NCBI GenBank assembly: GCA_027924585.1 | Contig: BSBM01000440.1 | Location: 10,534,001 to 10,598,000, forward strand | Source: Larix kaempferi | Lineage: Eukaryota > Streptophyta > Pinopsida > Pinales > Pinaceae | Direction: 5' to 3' | Length of the DNA: 64,000 nucleotides | Shown here: positions 1-10,636 of the stretch, piece by piece | Position numbering within the stretch: the first letter of the stretch is position 1 | Layout of the letters: each line of letters begins with the position of its first letter | Program-made: the position numbers and the translations under genes | Notes under the pieces: model-generated | The model's database searches: none | What the model saw: only the letters and a program-made list of their open reading frames with translations | What the model was told of the DNA's origin: nothing

Positions 1-786
1 TTTTTGAACAACTAGTAATGCCTAGATCTACCCACAATTCATCGTTTGCCATTCTTTTCCATGATTACTCTACCCTCATAACCCACATTGTCCAATTACG
101 CCCTTCCATTAACCATCGAAAACAAAGGTTTATTTTTTTGTGATTCGTCTCCGTGATTGAATGGATGCAACAAATTGGTTGCCATGGGATGAGATAATAA
201 ACACACACACACACACACATATACACATCCCAACCTGTAATCATTTAGTCTTCAATCACGATAATAGATGTAGGGTATTTCTTCTTCAATATGAAAGTTT
301 TGATTAAACATTAATGGTGTCAAAGGATTTATTGTAACAAATAGGTCTTCATGGCATGCTTACTCCAATATCAACAATGTATGCTCTGTTTTAATGACAT
401 GAAATTGAATGGAAATCTTGGTATTAATACAAATATAGCTCAACATATTATTAGGATACCATCGATTCAACACTAGCCTCGATCCATTACTACCACATCA
501 AATTTACATTGACTGAGTATACTAGTCACATAAGTAGTGTTTCGTACCAGCTATGGGTTTTATTCATATACCGTTGCATCCCAACTTGGATATATCCTCT
601 ATCAATGGAATCTACAAATTATGAATTATACTATAGAAATACAAGGTCAATCGTTCACAACGAGATTGTAATGAATTCCCTACACATATCACTCTAACAA
701 CAATAAACAATTTGCTAAAAAAAAAACCATTCAACATGGATTTAACATTTACAATCAAAATTCAACAGAAATTTAACTTCTAGCAT
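1..786. other. AT-rich non-coding stretch, no gene seen
   Basis: I see no coherent reading frame, splice pattern or element terminus here. The only structured piece is a short (AC)n microsatellite at about 201-219. The 62-codon plus-strand frame at 509-697 has no recognisable motif and no codon structure that suggests a gene. Confidence 0.6.
201..219. repeat. (AC)n microsatellite
   Basis: An uninterrupted AC dinucleotide run of about nine units, followed by ATATACACA. Confidence 0.9.
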
Positions 787-1171
787 TCAAAGCATCGAAT
801 ACTGCTTCACCTTAGTATGACTCATATGAGACACTGTCAACATCAACTTCCTTATCATCTCAATCTCCATGTCTAGCTTGTCCTCTCTCTCCTTGCTACT
901 ATCCACTAGTTGTTGCATCCTCTCTTTTCTTATATCTTCAGGATTTTTACTCTCTTTTGCAATCATTCTCCTTCTATAAGGTATTTCGAGTTGTTCCTAA
1001 GAATCAGGTCTGCAATTCCTCTGCAATGTTTTACACCTTCAACCTAGATGCCCTTTCTTAATGACCAAATCATTAACATCTTTGAAAACATTGATATATG
1101 ATTCTGTTCTAACTATTAGGTTAAGGATCAATTGGAAACTTTTATAATTAACAATGGTAGCTACCAAAAAC
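787..1171 (-). pseudogene. Decayed coding remnant with charged C-terminal tail, unknown family
   Basis: Reading the minus strand downward from about 1171 to a stop at 787-789 gives one coherent frame of about 125 codons. It is interrupted by a TGA (about 1048-1050) and a TAG (about 998-1000), both one transition away from sense codons. The last 59 codons are open and start at a Met in the context YRRRMIAKES. They are rich in Lys, Glu, Arg and Met (DIRKERMQQL, REDKLDMEIEMIRKLM), which suggests an amphipathic or coiled-coil tail. An upstream piece reads INVFKDVNDLVIKKGHLG. The final codons are KQYSML followed by the stop. I do not recognise the family. It points away from the plus-strand pseudogene at 1941, so the two could be separate ORFs of one transposon, but nothing shown here proves this. 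Confidence 0.45.
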
Positions 1172-1940
1172 TAATTTCTCTCAAATTACTTAAATTCCAT
1201 TAGTTCATTTTTTGACATAGTCTTTTATGAAGTTTCCACATTTTAATCCTTTGATTCGATTTTAGGGATACGTTACCAAAAACATTGTTAGGAAGTTATG
1301 ACACTTGGTGTTGCACCTACTTCCTCCCCAAATATGAAAAATATATGAATTATCCCTTTACAGAACTTCTAGTACACCTAATCCTTTCACCCATATCTCT
1401 ACACACCTCATTATTGGACCCAATCAATCTTTTTAACACTATAGGATTCTCAACTACAACAACCAAATTCCTATTAGCGAATTAAAATAAGCACATATCT
1501 TTGGACATCCTTAGGCTACGTGAATTAATATAATATTATTATTTTACCTAAGGTCATTAGGGCTAGGTAGTTAGATTCTGGATCCATTCGAAAACTATAA
1601 TAGAGGCCCTTAACATAGATCTATGGGATTAGTTTTCTTTATCTAAAATATTTTCTATATTAGATAATTCAACATTTCCCCCCTTATTTCTTTTTACTTA
1701 TTGGTCTCTTATTTCCTATAAATAATCACTTTACAAACCTTTATCTACACATCCTCAAACATGTTTGGTTTATATTAAAATTACACTTTACATGTACATA
1801 TAAATTATGTTTGCAATGTAAAAACAAAATGTGAAATTTTGTATGGATGTCAAATGCTTGGAATGTTTATATATCAAAACATGTAAAATTTGAATATGTT
1901 ATCAGTTGATAGTGTTGTGTAAATGTAGACATTTTATCAA
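1172..1940. other. No gene seen
   Basis: AT-rich sequence between two coding remnants. A 66-codon plus-strand frame at 1285-1485 has no recognisable motif. No TATA box or terminal repeat could be assigned with confidence. Confidence 0.5.
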
Positions 1941-3266
1941 ATGGAAAGAGAGGGGTCGTTGAGGCAAAATAGTACAAGGTCTACTGGTACAACTGGATCT
2001 GCTAAGGGGAGGTCATCACGGTCACCAAGAATTATTGTCTCGACTGATAATTGAAGGTTTTCAGCTTCACCTCGAGATTCAAGCTTGTTGTATAGTTCAC
2101 ATTCATCTGATCACCGGTTAGGAAAAAATGAGATATATGATTCCTCTGTATCTTTTATGGGAGAACGTCGATCTCGACCTTCTATTGGTATGGATATTTA
2201 TGTTTTAATACATGTATCAATTGTAATTTTGTGTGTGTTCAAAAATTTTGTATGTTCACACAAATGTGTTTGTCTTTGAAGCAGAGCGAGGTTCAGAAGA
2301 GGATCGTAATTCTGCACACAGGGATGAAGGTCGAGCAAGGAGGGAATATGTTGAACTAGATGTGGGTTGTACACCCATAACAAATTATCCATCTGATATA
2401 CGTGAGGATCTTCCATGGGAAAGTGGTGTTCAACAAATAACCCTTGAAAGCTGTATATCTTACTATGACAAGTTGCAACATGATATATCTAGTTTGGATC
2501 TCCCTCCAGATAGCAAACAAAGGCTAGAGATTGTTTTGCGATCATTGCAAAAATTCATTGAGGTATATGAGGTTATTGGACCAACAATGAATGGTTTTAA
2601 TGACTTGATGCGAAGCAGAAGTGCATGAGTGATGGGTCTGGACAAGTGGGCTATTGTGAAGGAGGGAGTGACAAAAGAGTAGGCCAATTCAATGTTTAAC
2701 TTCAAAGAAGGCCTAAAGCGAAAAATATTGAAAGTGCAATATTTCAAGCACCCTGTACTTGCACATCTATTATATGATCAGTTCCTTGTAGACTATGGTA
2801 GGTTTCCATGGAATGACTTCCTAATTAATTTTCCATATTTTGTTATGCAGATTGTTTCTTAAATATGAAGCCAGACTATACCGATATTCATTCTAACTTT
2901 TATGGAGTTGGAAGGGGATGAATATATGATAAAAAAGGTGCTCTTCGAGATCCCACAACTCTTAGACATCCATCCCATATATCTCACCCAGGCAGGCTTG
3001 TGAATTTATGATCGAATATGGAGCCCACATCCCAACTTGGGAGAGCTGCAATGGATTATGTTACTGAAGGTTTAACGTCGACATTTGTAGGATTTGATGT
3101 GGGATTGGTTTGAGAGAGGGCTTGAGCCACTATTAGTCAAAGGTTTGTTTACAAAACCAATGATGAGGTAGATGAAATGAGCATTTAATATCTTATGGAT
3201 TATTCTAAGGTCTGTCGCAATACAATTTCAGATGTCCTATCCCATGACACATCGAGTATAGGAGAG
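1941..3266 (+). pseudogene. Spliced pseudogene of unknown family, three phase-consistent exons
   Basis: Exon 1 runs 1941-2187 (ATG at 1941, Ser/Arg-rich, starting MEREGSLRQNS), exon 2 runs 2285-2797 and exon 3 runs 2851-3266. Introns start GTATGG, GTAGGT and GTATGT; the first two end in CAG. Reading phase is preserved over every junction: 1 nt carried into exon 2, 1 nt into exon 3, and exon 3 ends in phase 0. In-frame stops include TGA in exon 1 (after VSTDN), TGA and TAG in exon 2, and several TGA/TAA in exon 3, all explicable by single transitions. Exon 2 has a helical stretch (SYYDKLQHDISSLDLPPDS); exon 3 has HPSHISHPGRL. I do not recognise the protein. Conserved phase with scattered stops indicates a once-functional gene, either a host gene or a transposon-borne ORF. 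Confidence 0.6.
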
Positions 3267-3551
3267 GTATGTTGTTTATATACATATAATCTATAATTGT
3301 TTTATTCATTTTGAATTTAAATTTCCATTACATTATATCCATGACTTTAAGTATTTTTTGATATATAATAATAAATACATTACGTAAATGTTTATTGATT
3401 GCAATTTTCTATATTGTTGAATGAACATGATTTTCAACTCTCCACTAGTGAAAATGTAGAAGAGCATCTTAGATAGGTATATTTATTAAATAGATATGTA
3501 TCCTATTGTTAATGTGAACATGTTTTGAAATTGAAAATGGTTTTGTCCACA

Positions 3552-3739
3552 GGTTCATTTAGGTACTTCCAACTTTTTTGATGATATTCCATCTCATGTA
3601 AGCATGTTTTCAATCTTTTTATTATTTTGGTTTCAAGTGAACTGCTTAATTTTAGTTTATTTTACTCACATAATGTTTTATTTAATAACAAAATTTAAAT
3701 TTCAGAAAACATGAGGAAGTATGGACATTGGTGGTGAGG
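3552..3739 (+). pseudogene. Small downstream candidate exons of the 1941 pseudogene
   Basis: After exon 3 come short segments bounded by splice-like signals: one after TTTTGTCCACAG (about 3553) ending before GTAAGC, and one after AAATTTCAG (about 3706) ending before GTAATT. The second reads MDIGGE and looks like a shortened version of the 78-nt exon that follows. Assignments are tentative. Confidence 0.35.
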
Positions 3740-3865
3740 TAATTGTTTATAAATTATTATTTTTTCAATTTTAATTTCATAAGTTTATTTAAGTTTTTGA
3801 ATTTAATAGTTTAAAATTGTTTAATTAACATGAGATCTTCATAGTTGCTTTTATACATGTTAAAG

Positions 3866-4340
3866 GTTGGTACTTGTCCAGTCAAGGGGAAGACTAGAGC
3901 AGAGGATATTGGTCCTTTGATGGACATGGACATTGGTACTGAGGTAATTTTGTTTATACATTTTTATTCTTTTCAATTTTATTTTCATGAGTTTAATATT
4001 TTATCTTTTGAATTTAGTTTAAAAGTGTTTAATTAATTTATGAGATGAACATAACTTGTTTTTATACATGTTGTAGGTTGGGACATGTTGAGACAAAGGG
4101 GAGACCACATCGGAGGATATTGGTCCTTTGATGGACATGGACATTGGTACTCAGGTAATTTTGTTTATAAATTTTTATTCTTTTAAATTTTATTTTCATA
4201 AGTTTAATATTTTAGTTTTTGAATTTAGTTTAAAATTGTTTAATTAATTTATGAGATGAACATAACTTGTTTTTATACATGTTGCAGGTTGGGACCTGTC
4301 GAGACAAAGGGAAGACCACAACAGAAGATATTGGTGGACT
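3866..4340 (+). repeat. Tandem triplication of a 78-nt phase-0 exon, 211-bp period
   Basis: Exon copies start at 3866, 4077 and 4288, exactly 211 bp apart. The first two are 78 nt (26 codons, phase 0), preceded by polypyrimidine-AG and followed by GTAATT. The first reads VGTCPVKGK then EDIGPLMDMDIGTE. The second has Cys followed by TGA and ends DIGTQ. The third begins VGTCRDKGK, diverges after EDIG and reads on without a donor, so it is probably the terminal exon. The introns (about 133 nt) are also repeated (ATGAGATGAACATAACTTG precedes copies 2 and 3). Exon-plus-intron segmental duplication is the simplest origin. Each addition would lengthen the protein by 26 residues without a frameshift. 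Confidence 0.65.
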
Positions 4341-5140
4341 TTGTTTCAGAGAAAGTTTTTATTGGCTTTTTTTGTTGTTATGTTTTCCCATACTACCATT
4401 TTGATTTGGCCATTTGAACTTTAGACTATATTGCATGTATCTGCATGTTGATATAGATATTGTAGTTGTTTTGGACATTCAAGAACTTTATTTTTGGATT
4501 ATATATGTACATTGAACTTAAATATTGTATATCTGTTTTGGATGATCTAACTTTTTTTGGGGGTTAATTACATAGCATACTTTTGTGTGGTAAATGCTTA
4601 GAATATGATTTTGCATGATGTTTATGAATGTATGTATTATTAAATGTATGTACAAGTTACGATTTTATTTCATAAGGATAGTCAATCTTATATCTAGTTT
4701 AATAACATAGTTCAATTTTGTCAAGATTGAGTCTCACTAAATGATCCACAACTTCTATTAAATGGTTCTTGAGTGTTACATAGACAATTTCATCTAGTCT
4801 AGTTAGTTTTTGTCACATAATGGTTTTAGGATATTGGTTTAAATATCTAGAGTATCTAATGTTCAAAGCAATCCATGTATTTAGTACACATGTTTTAATG
4901 TTTAAAATACACATGTTACATATACATGTTTTGTAAAATATGATCTCATCATAACTATGCTGAAATGGAAAAGATCAAGTTTGTAAATTCATAATGAAGT
5001 TGGTTTGGAAGTGTGTTGTAGATTGTATGTAATAAACTTGAATCTTATATAACTAATTCAAACTTTCAATTTTTAACTAATGCACAGTGCATGTTTAATG
5101 TTCAAGTAACACTTTAGTAGTTGGTGAACTATAGATGTGG

Positions 5141-5377
5141 TTGAAATCATGACAAATGGGGATATAATAATTTTTTGTTTTTAATCATAAGCAAGGATTT
5201 CAAGATTGTGAAGCTTATGCTAAATTAGAGCAATGATTTTAGAAAACAATTTGATGAATTTTGATCGTTTGTTGTAAATAACGATTGCTCTAATTTAGCA
5301 TAAGATTCACAATCATGGAATCCTTGTTTGTGATTAAAAATCAAATGATCGTTATCTCCATTTGCCATGAGTTCAAT
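5141..5377. repeat. 237-bp imperfect palindrome, unit 1
   Basis: The arms run inward from about 5141 and 5377 and centre near 5259. Core matches include TGCTAAATTAGAGCAA on the left (about 5218) and its complement TTGCTCTAATTTAGCA on the right. The inner 50 bp is also loosely self-complementary, so there is little or no true spacer. Either this is a foldback, or it is two terminal inverted repeats meeting head to head where one transposon copy ends and the next begins. Confidence 0.75.
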
Positions 5378-5765
5378 TATGAGTATAAATAATTTTTTTC
5401 AATTCCATCTGATCATATAAGCAACTATTAATTGTACACTTGAATAATAAAAAAAATATTTAAAACATTGCATAATAAAATAATTAAATGCTAACAATTT
5501 TTTTTAACAATGAGTTTAAGCAAGGACACGACTTTGTCACATTTTTGCAATCAAGTTTTTTCAAATACTAATTGACACAATATCAAGTATATGAGAAGCT
5601 ATGACTATTATATGGCATATATTCAAGTAAATCTAATTAAATATTTGTATATATACACAATTGAAAATTAACATTATACAAATTTCAAATAAACATACAT
5701 TGTCTTCATATAGAAGTTAGATGTTGACAACAAATTTTAACAAATTAAAAAATTGGACATCATGT

Positions 5766-6205
5766 AAAAACACTATTTAACTTAGCTAGGAGTATACCAT
5801 CTCAACATTTAACAAGGAGCAAGCAAGGACAACAATTTATGTTAAACATTTTTGCAATCAATGTTAATTGACACATTGTAAAGTATACGAGAAGGTAGGA
5901 CTATTATACGATATATTCAAGTAAATCTAAGATAATTAAATAAATTTACACAATTGACAGTCAACAATATACAAATTTCAAATAAAAACACTATTTAACT
6001 TAGCTAGGAGTATACCATCTCAACATTTAACAAGGAGCAAGCAAGGACAACACTTTATGTTAAACATTTTTGCAATCAATGTTAATTGACAAATTGTAAA
6101 GTATATGAGAAGGTAGGACTATTATATGATATATTCAAGTAAATCTAAGATAATTAAATAAATTTACACAATTGACAATCAACAATATACAAATTTCAAA
6201 TAAAC
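5766..6205. repeat. Two 218-bp direct subrepeats within the array unit
   Basis: The segment starting CACTATTTAACTTAGCTAGG occurs at 5771 and again at 5989. More diverged relatives flank it (about 5511-5700, and a partial one near 6277-6350 containing AGCACCATTTAACTTAGC). Equivalent pairs lie at about 11025-11462, 16297-16734 and 21568-22010. Subterminal repeats of this sort are common in plant DNA transposons, where they bind transposase; that role is only an inference here. Confidence 0.7.
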
Positions 6206-7237
6206 CAACATTTTCTTCAAGTACACAAGTTAAATGTTGATAAAATATTTTAACAAATTAAAAAAAATCCATCATAAAAGCACCATTTAACTTAGCTAGA
6301 AGATCATACCATATCTACAATTAACTTGAGGAGTAAGAAAGGACAACGTTATGTCATATTTTTTCATGAGTTCTTTCAACTATTTTTAACACAATCAATG
6401 CATGCATGTGCAAAACAAACTTTACAAACCATTTTGATGTATTCATTTTTTACTTGCTAGAAAAATCATTCCAAGAAAAGTGCGCATAACAAATTAGAGA
6501 CTAATGGAGTAGGAGAAAAAATTAAAGAATGTATATATTTGAACCCTTATTTTATTATTTATTTTTTTGAGTCTACAAGCCAACATTAAATAAGAATTCA
6601 CTTGATGAAATAGTGAGTGGAAGGGGGGTGTCATGCCCCAACTAACCCCAAAATGTTTTTTTTTATCCCTCAACGCCCCCCTTGCAAATCTTGTTGGCTC
6701 AATTTTTGAAAGATGATGTTGTAGGCAAGAACTCTTTGCTCTAGGTTTGGTCTTGTAATGCTGCAACAAATTTGTGGCGTAACAATCAGCTCCAACTACA
6801 CAGGACATGCACTCTTCTCGAGAGTATGAAAACCTTTTACAATCTTTTGGGTACCTATAGACCTATACACACATCTAACAACAAAGACATCAAATGCATC
6901 CCGGAGGAAGACACTTTTTTCCTACCTTGTTCAAGGAAGATTAAACAATGTTTGGTTGAGCATTCAATACAAATCTAACAATGATATAATAAAATATATC
7001 CAATATGTACATGTGTAATGCAGAATATGGATAGAGTTTGAAAGATTGCTTAAAAACATTGCAATGGAAGGCCGTCCTCAAATATTCGTTCATGGTCATA
7101 TTTGGACATTCTCCATTTTTTAGTTTTTTTTTTCGATGGAAATTGTATTACTTTTATTCAAGATGCACATACTAAATGAATACATTGACAACATATGACA
7201 TCAGGTTCATAATCTTGAAAGTAAATATAATTTTCAG

Positions 7238-9857
7238 TCATGTGGGTTTGTTGAAAAAATAACCTTTTAATATGATGGATCCTCTCTCATATGTAAATAC
7301 TTTGTCATCATAGTCCTCCAATAAATTCATCTTTCTTTTAGTGCATCGTATCAAATAATATTTCACCTTTTCTTTGTTGTCTAAGGGTGCAATCACAACA
7401 AAAAAATCTCCTATACATTCAATTTGAGGTTAGGGTTTTTAAATGAATTAAATAGACTTGACACATAATTTTTATTCTAGATACAATGAGGAAAGGAGGG
7501 TACTATTTATATTTGTACATCTACAGTCGATGTAATCAATCATCAGAATGGACAAATGCAAACTGAAAACGAAATATAAAATTCATCCTTATGGCGGTGG
7601 ATCAAATCTCACTCTTTATCGGATAAGTCATCCGAGCCATATGAAGGAATCTTCTAGTACATAAAGGGATCCAACAAATTATTTGTACTCTATATATAAA
7701 TACTTTATATGAAATGAACAATCATTGTTTTTAGTTTATTACATTTCCTTCTCTGACAAGATCCGAAATTCTATCACCATCATATGATATTGCTATTTCA
7801 TCTGATTCTAATTCTTCCAAGCTTGCAAGTGACATTTTCCCCTTTAGATTAATCTCTATGTTTCCAATGCTTTACATAGTTGTTCACTATGTTTTCGCAA
7901 ACTTATGTAGATTCAATGTTTTCAATACAAATATGACAAAAGCATGATTGCTTTCTACTATCAAATGCAAATACGTTTTGGAAGGGTTTTGTTTGAATAG
8001 AGTGTAAATATCTAGTCCCGTATATGGTGCCATCCTCGTATGGGATTGATCTATCTATATATTGCATTCCAAAAAGCCAAAAGAACCCACAGGATATGAA
8101 AAATCACAAAGGAAAATTTTTAATATTAGTGTATATACTGTAATGTTAGACCTGCAAATAACATTTTTTTAAATTGACAATTAATAGAAATAAAAAAATT
8201 ATGTACATACCTGCGCACTTATTTTGAATGTTGATTATAGTCATGGCTTAGATGTTATTGACACCATTGGAAAAATTCTGCATATGAATGAAATCACGTG
8301 GAAGAATGGTTCATTTTGCATCTTCGAAGTGCTCTTCTTACACATGCTCCTGCACCATCAGGTTCACCTTTTCCATGTCATGTTTCAAATAAATTCCAAC
8401 GATGCCTAATGTTCGATGCTTTATGAAGTCGACATAACAAAAAAAATGACTTTGAAGATTTAAATTGTCCCGCACATCCATCTGACGATATCCAATGTTC
8501 ATTGAATTTAACTTTACGTCTTTTTAATAATTCATAAAAAATATTTTCAATACAATGTTGTACAAAATGTTTATCGTGTGTACGATCATCATTGATATAA
8601 AAATGATATTCTTTAATCACATCTCGATTGTCACATGTGCTTTCAATGCCATCAACATTGTTCTGAGAAGGTATATATAGAACATGGACAACTATTGAAA
8701 CTTGGTCAAAATGATACTATTCACTTTGTATCTCCTTTTGTGTAGCAAAATGTGTAGTTTTCTGCAAAATCAATCACAGACAAAATTGTTACACGTGGAA
8801 AAAATTCACGAGTTTGTTTGAATTGAAGGTATTTCCATTGTGCTCTATGCGAATGCTTGTTGTATTTATAAATTTCATTTTCAAATTTTTTCATAAAATT
8901 TGTCACACATATTTTATCTTCTCGCAAATCAATTTGTCTAGAAAGCGCATCACTAGAGCTTGTAGCATAACTAATGTATTCATATGTTCTCCAATTAATG
9001 GTTACATTTGACAGTGATTGATCATTATTAATAGGTTATTTATTGTGGAATAAAGCTATATTTCCACAATGATAACATTGTTTTCCATTGACACATTTCT
9101 TATTGTAAAATAGTTCATCGTGATCTCTCTTAGATAGAATTTGAGATATGAATTCATGTATTGTGGGAGGAGGTGGTGAATTTGGCCAAAATGTTTTACC
9201 AAATTCAATAAAAGTGTCATAATATAATTCAAATTCCACATGATAACGACAAGAACATGTGTCACGAATCATAATAGGTCTAACATACCATGGTTTATGT
9301 TGCACAAATGTAGTGATTGACATACTAATTCCACGATGATCCTCTTTAAATTTATTGAACAATTGTACTTGTGTCATTTCCATTATATGTTTTGCATGGA
9401 TTTTGCATTCATTTCGTGATACTCTTCGTTGTATCACATCCCTTGAATTTGGTGAAACTCAAGCATGTTCCAACCAATATTTATGCACAATATATTTAAC
9501 ACCTTTCCTCATTCTATCTCTGTAAGGATGTCTACAAATAATTTCCCAACAAGCAAGTTCATCATTTTCATATATTTGCAATCTGAATTTGTTATGTTTG
9601 TATAATGTCTTTCTTGAGGTTCCTATTGTTTTTTCCAGCTATGTTGTCAAATGTTTTTGTTTAGTACTAGCTGAAATAATTGCCGTTTGAATTGCTCTAC
9701 ATGCAGCTTTGTTATGTTTCTTCTTGGATTTTTCAATTTTTTTTATTGCATCACTTATATTTTTATCACATTATGTTTCAATTTCGACTCTTTTGTCACC
9801 TTGTGAATACCCGATAATAATGTAGCACCTCTTAACTTCTTGGACACTAATAAACAT
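7238..9857 (-). pseudogene. Transposase-like gene, copy 1 (broken)
   Basis: The gene reads leftward from a Met codon at 9855-9857. Exon A (9857-8211) encodes in order: a Lys-rich start; an HTH-like segment with SRKTLYKH; RDRMRKGVKYIVH; the cysteine pair in CVNGKQCYHCGN; ILSVIDFAENYTF; KEIQSEYYHFDQ; INDDRTHDKHFVQHC; SDGCAGQFKS; and ETGHGKGEPDG. A 59-nt intron (GTATGT at 8210, TTTGCAG before 8151) leads to exon B with CFCHICIENIE. A further exon has FFVVIAPLDNKEKV, ending TGA at 7238-7240. The spaced D...SDG...GEPDG residues suggest an RNase-H-fold DDE/D transposase; this is an inference. Lesions shared with the other copies: TAA, TAG and TGA upstream, and an extra T after ENYTF. Private stops: KYP to K-stop (about 9039) and SEY to SE-stop (about 8710). 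Confidence 0.6.
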
Positions 9858-10399
9858 CTCAAAATTTGTGCTTGTACTGCTATTGAATGTATGTATTATT
9901 AAATGTATGTACAAGTTACGATTTTATTTCATAAGGATAGTCAATCTTATATCTAGTTTAATAACATAGTTCAATTTTGTCAAGATTTAGTCTCATTAAA
10001 TGATCCACAACTTCTATTAAATGGTTCTTGAGTGTTACATAGACAATTTCATCTAGTCTAGTTAGTTTTTGTCACATAATGGTTTGAGGATATTGGTTTA
10101 AATATCTAGAGTATCTAATGTTCAAAGCAATCCATGTATTTAGTACACATGTTTTAATGTTTAAAATACACATGTTACATATACATGTTTTGTAAAATAT
10201 GATCTCATCATAACTATGCTGAAATGGAAAAGATCAAGTTTGTAAATTCATAATGAAGTTTGTTTGGAAGTGTGTTGTAGATTTTATGTAATAAACTTGA
10301 ATCTTATATAACTGGTTCAAACTTTCAATTTTTAACTAATGCACAGTGCATGTTTAATGTTCAAGTAACACTTTAGTAGTTGGTGAACTATAGATGTGG

Positions 10400-10636
10400 C
10401 TGAAATCATGACAAATGGGGATAGAATAATATTTTGTTTTTAATCATAAGCAAGGATTTCAAGATTGTGAAGCTTATGCTAAATTAGAGCAATGATTTTA
10501 GAAAACAATTTGATGAATTTTGATCGTTTGTTGTAAATAACGATTGCTCTAATTTAGCATAAGATTCACAATCATGGAATCCTTGTTTGTGATTAAAAAT
10601 CAAATGATCGTTATCTCCATTTGCCATGAGTTCAAT
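10400..10636. repeat. 237-bp imperfect palindrome, unit 2
   Basis: Same structure as at 5141, displaced by 5259 bp. Confidence 0.75.

Larger units (their letters stand above)
4626..9884 (-). mobile_element. Array unit 1 (DNA-transposon-like)
   Basis: First full unit, 5259 bp. Left part (4626-7237): AT-rich, palindrome at 5141-5377, 218-bp subrepeats at 5766-6205, and a short GC-rich pair of inverted motifs (AAGGGGGG near 6621, CCCCCCTT near 6677). Right part (7238-9857): transposase-like pseudogene on the minus strand. The boundaries given are those of the repeat, not necessarily of the original transposon; see the palindrome entries for an alternative frame. Confidence 0.75.

Noticed and set aside
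5766-6205. CRISPR-like array
   Set aside because: The repeats are 218 bp and directly adjoining, without short unique spacers, in plant DNA; simple tandem duplication explains them.
6772-6978. 68-codon plus-strand frame, also at 12030 and 22574, and the opposing 104-codon minus frame at 6494 and 17026
   Set aside because: Persistence among near-identical units is not evidence of coding. The minus frame is broken in units 2 and 4, and neither frame has a recognisable motif.
7428-7440. Telomere-like GGTTAGGGTTTTT
   Set aside because: A single occurrence per unit with no (TTTAGGG)n run; chance match.
8814-9011. 65-codon plus-strand frame, repeated at 14086 and 19359
   Set aside because: It is the antisense shadow of the minus-strand transposase-like exon; its conservation only reflects the recent tandem duplication.
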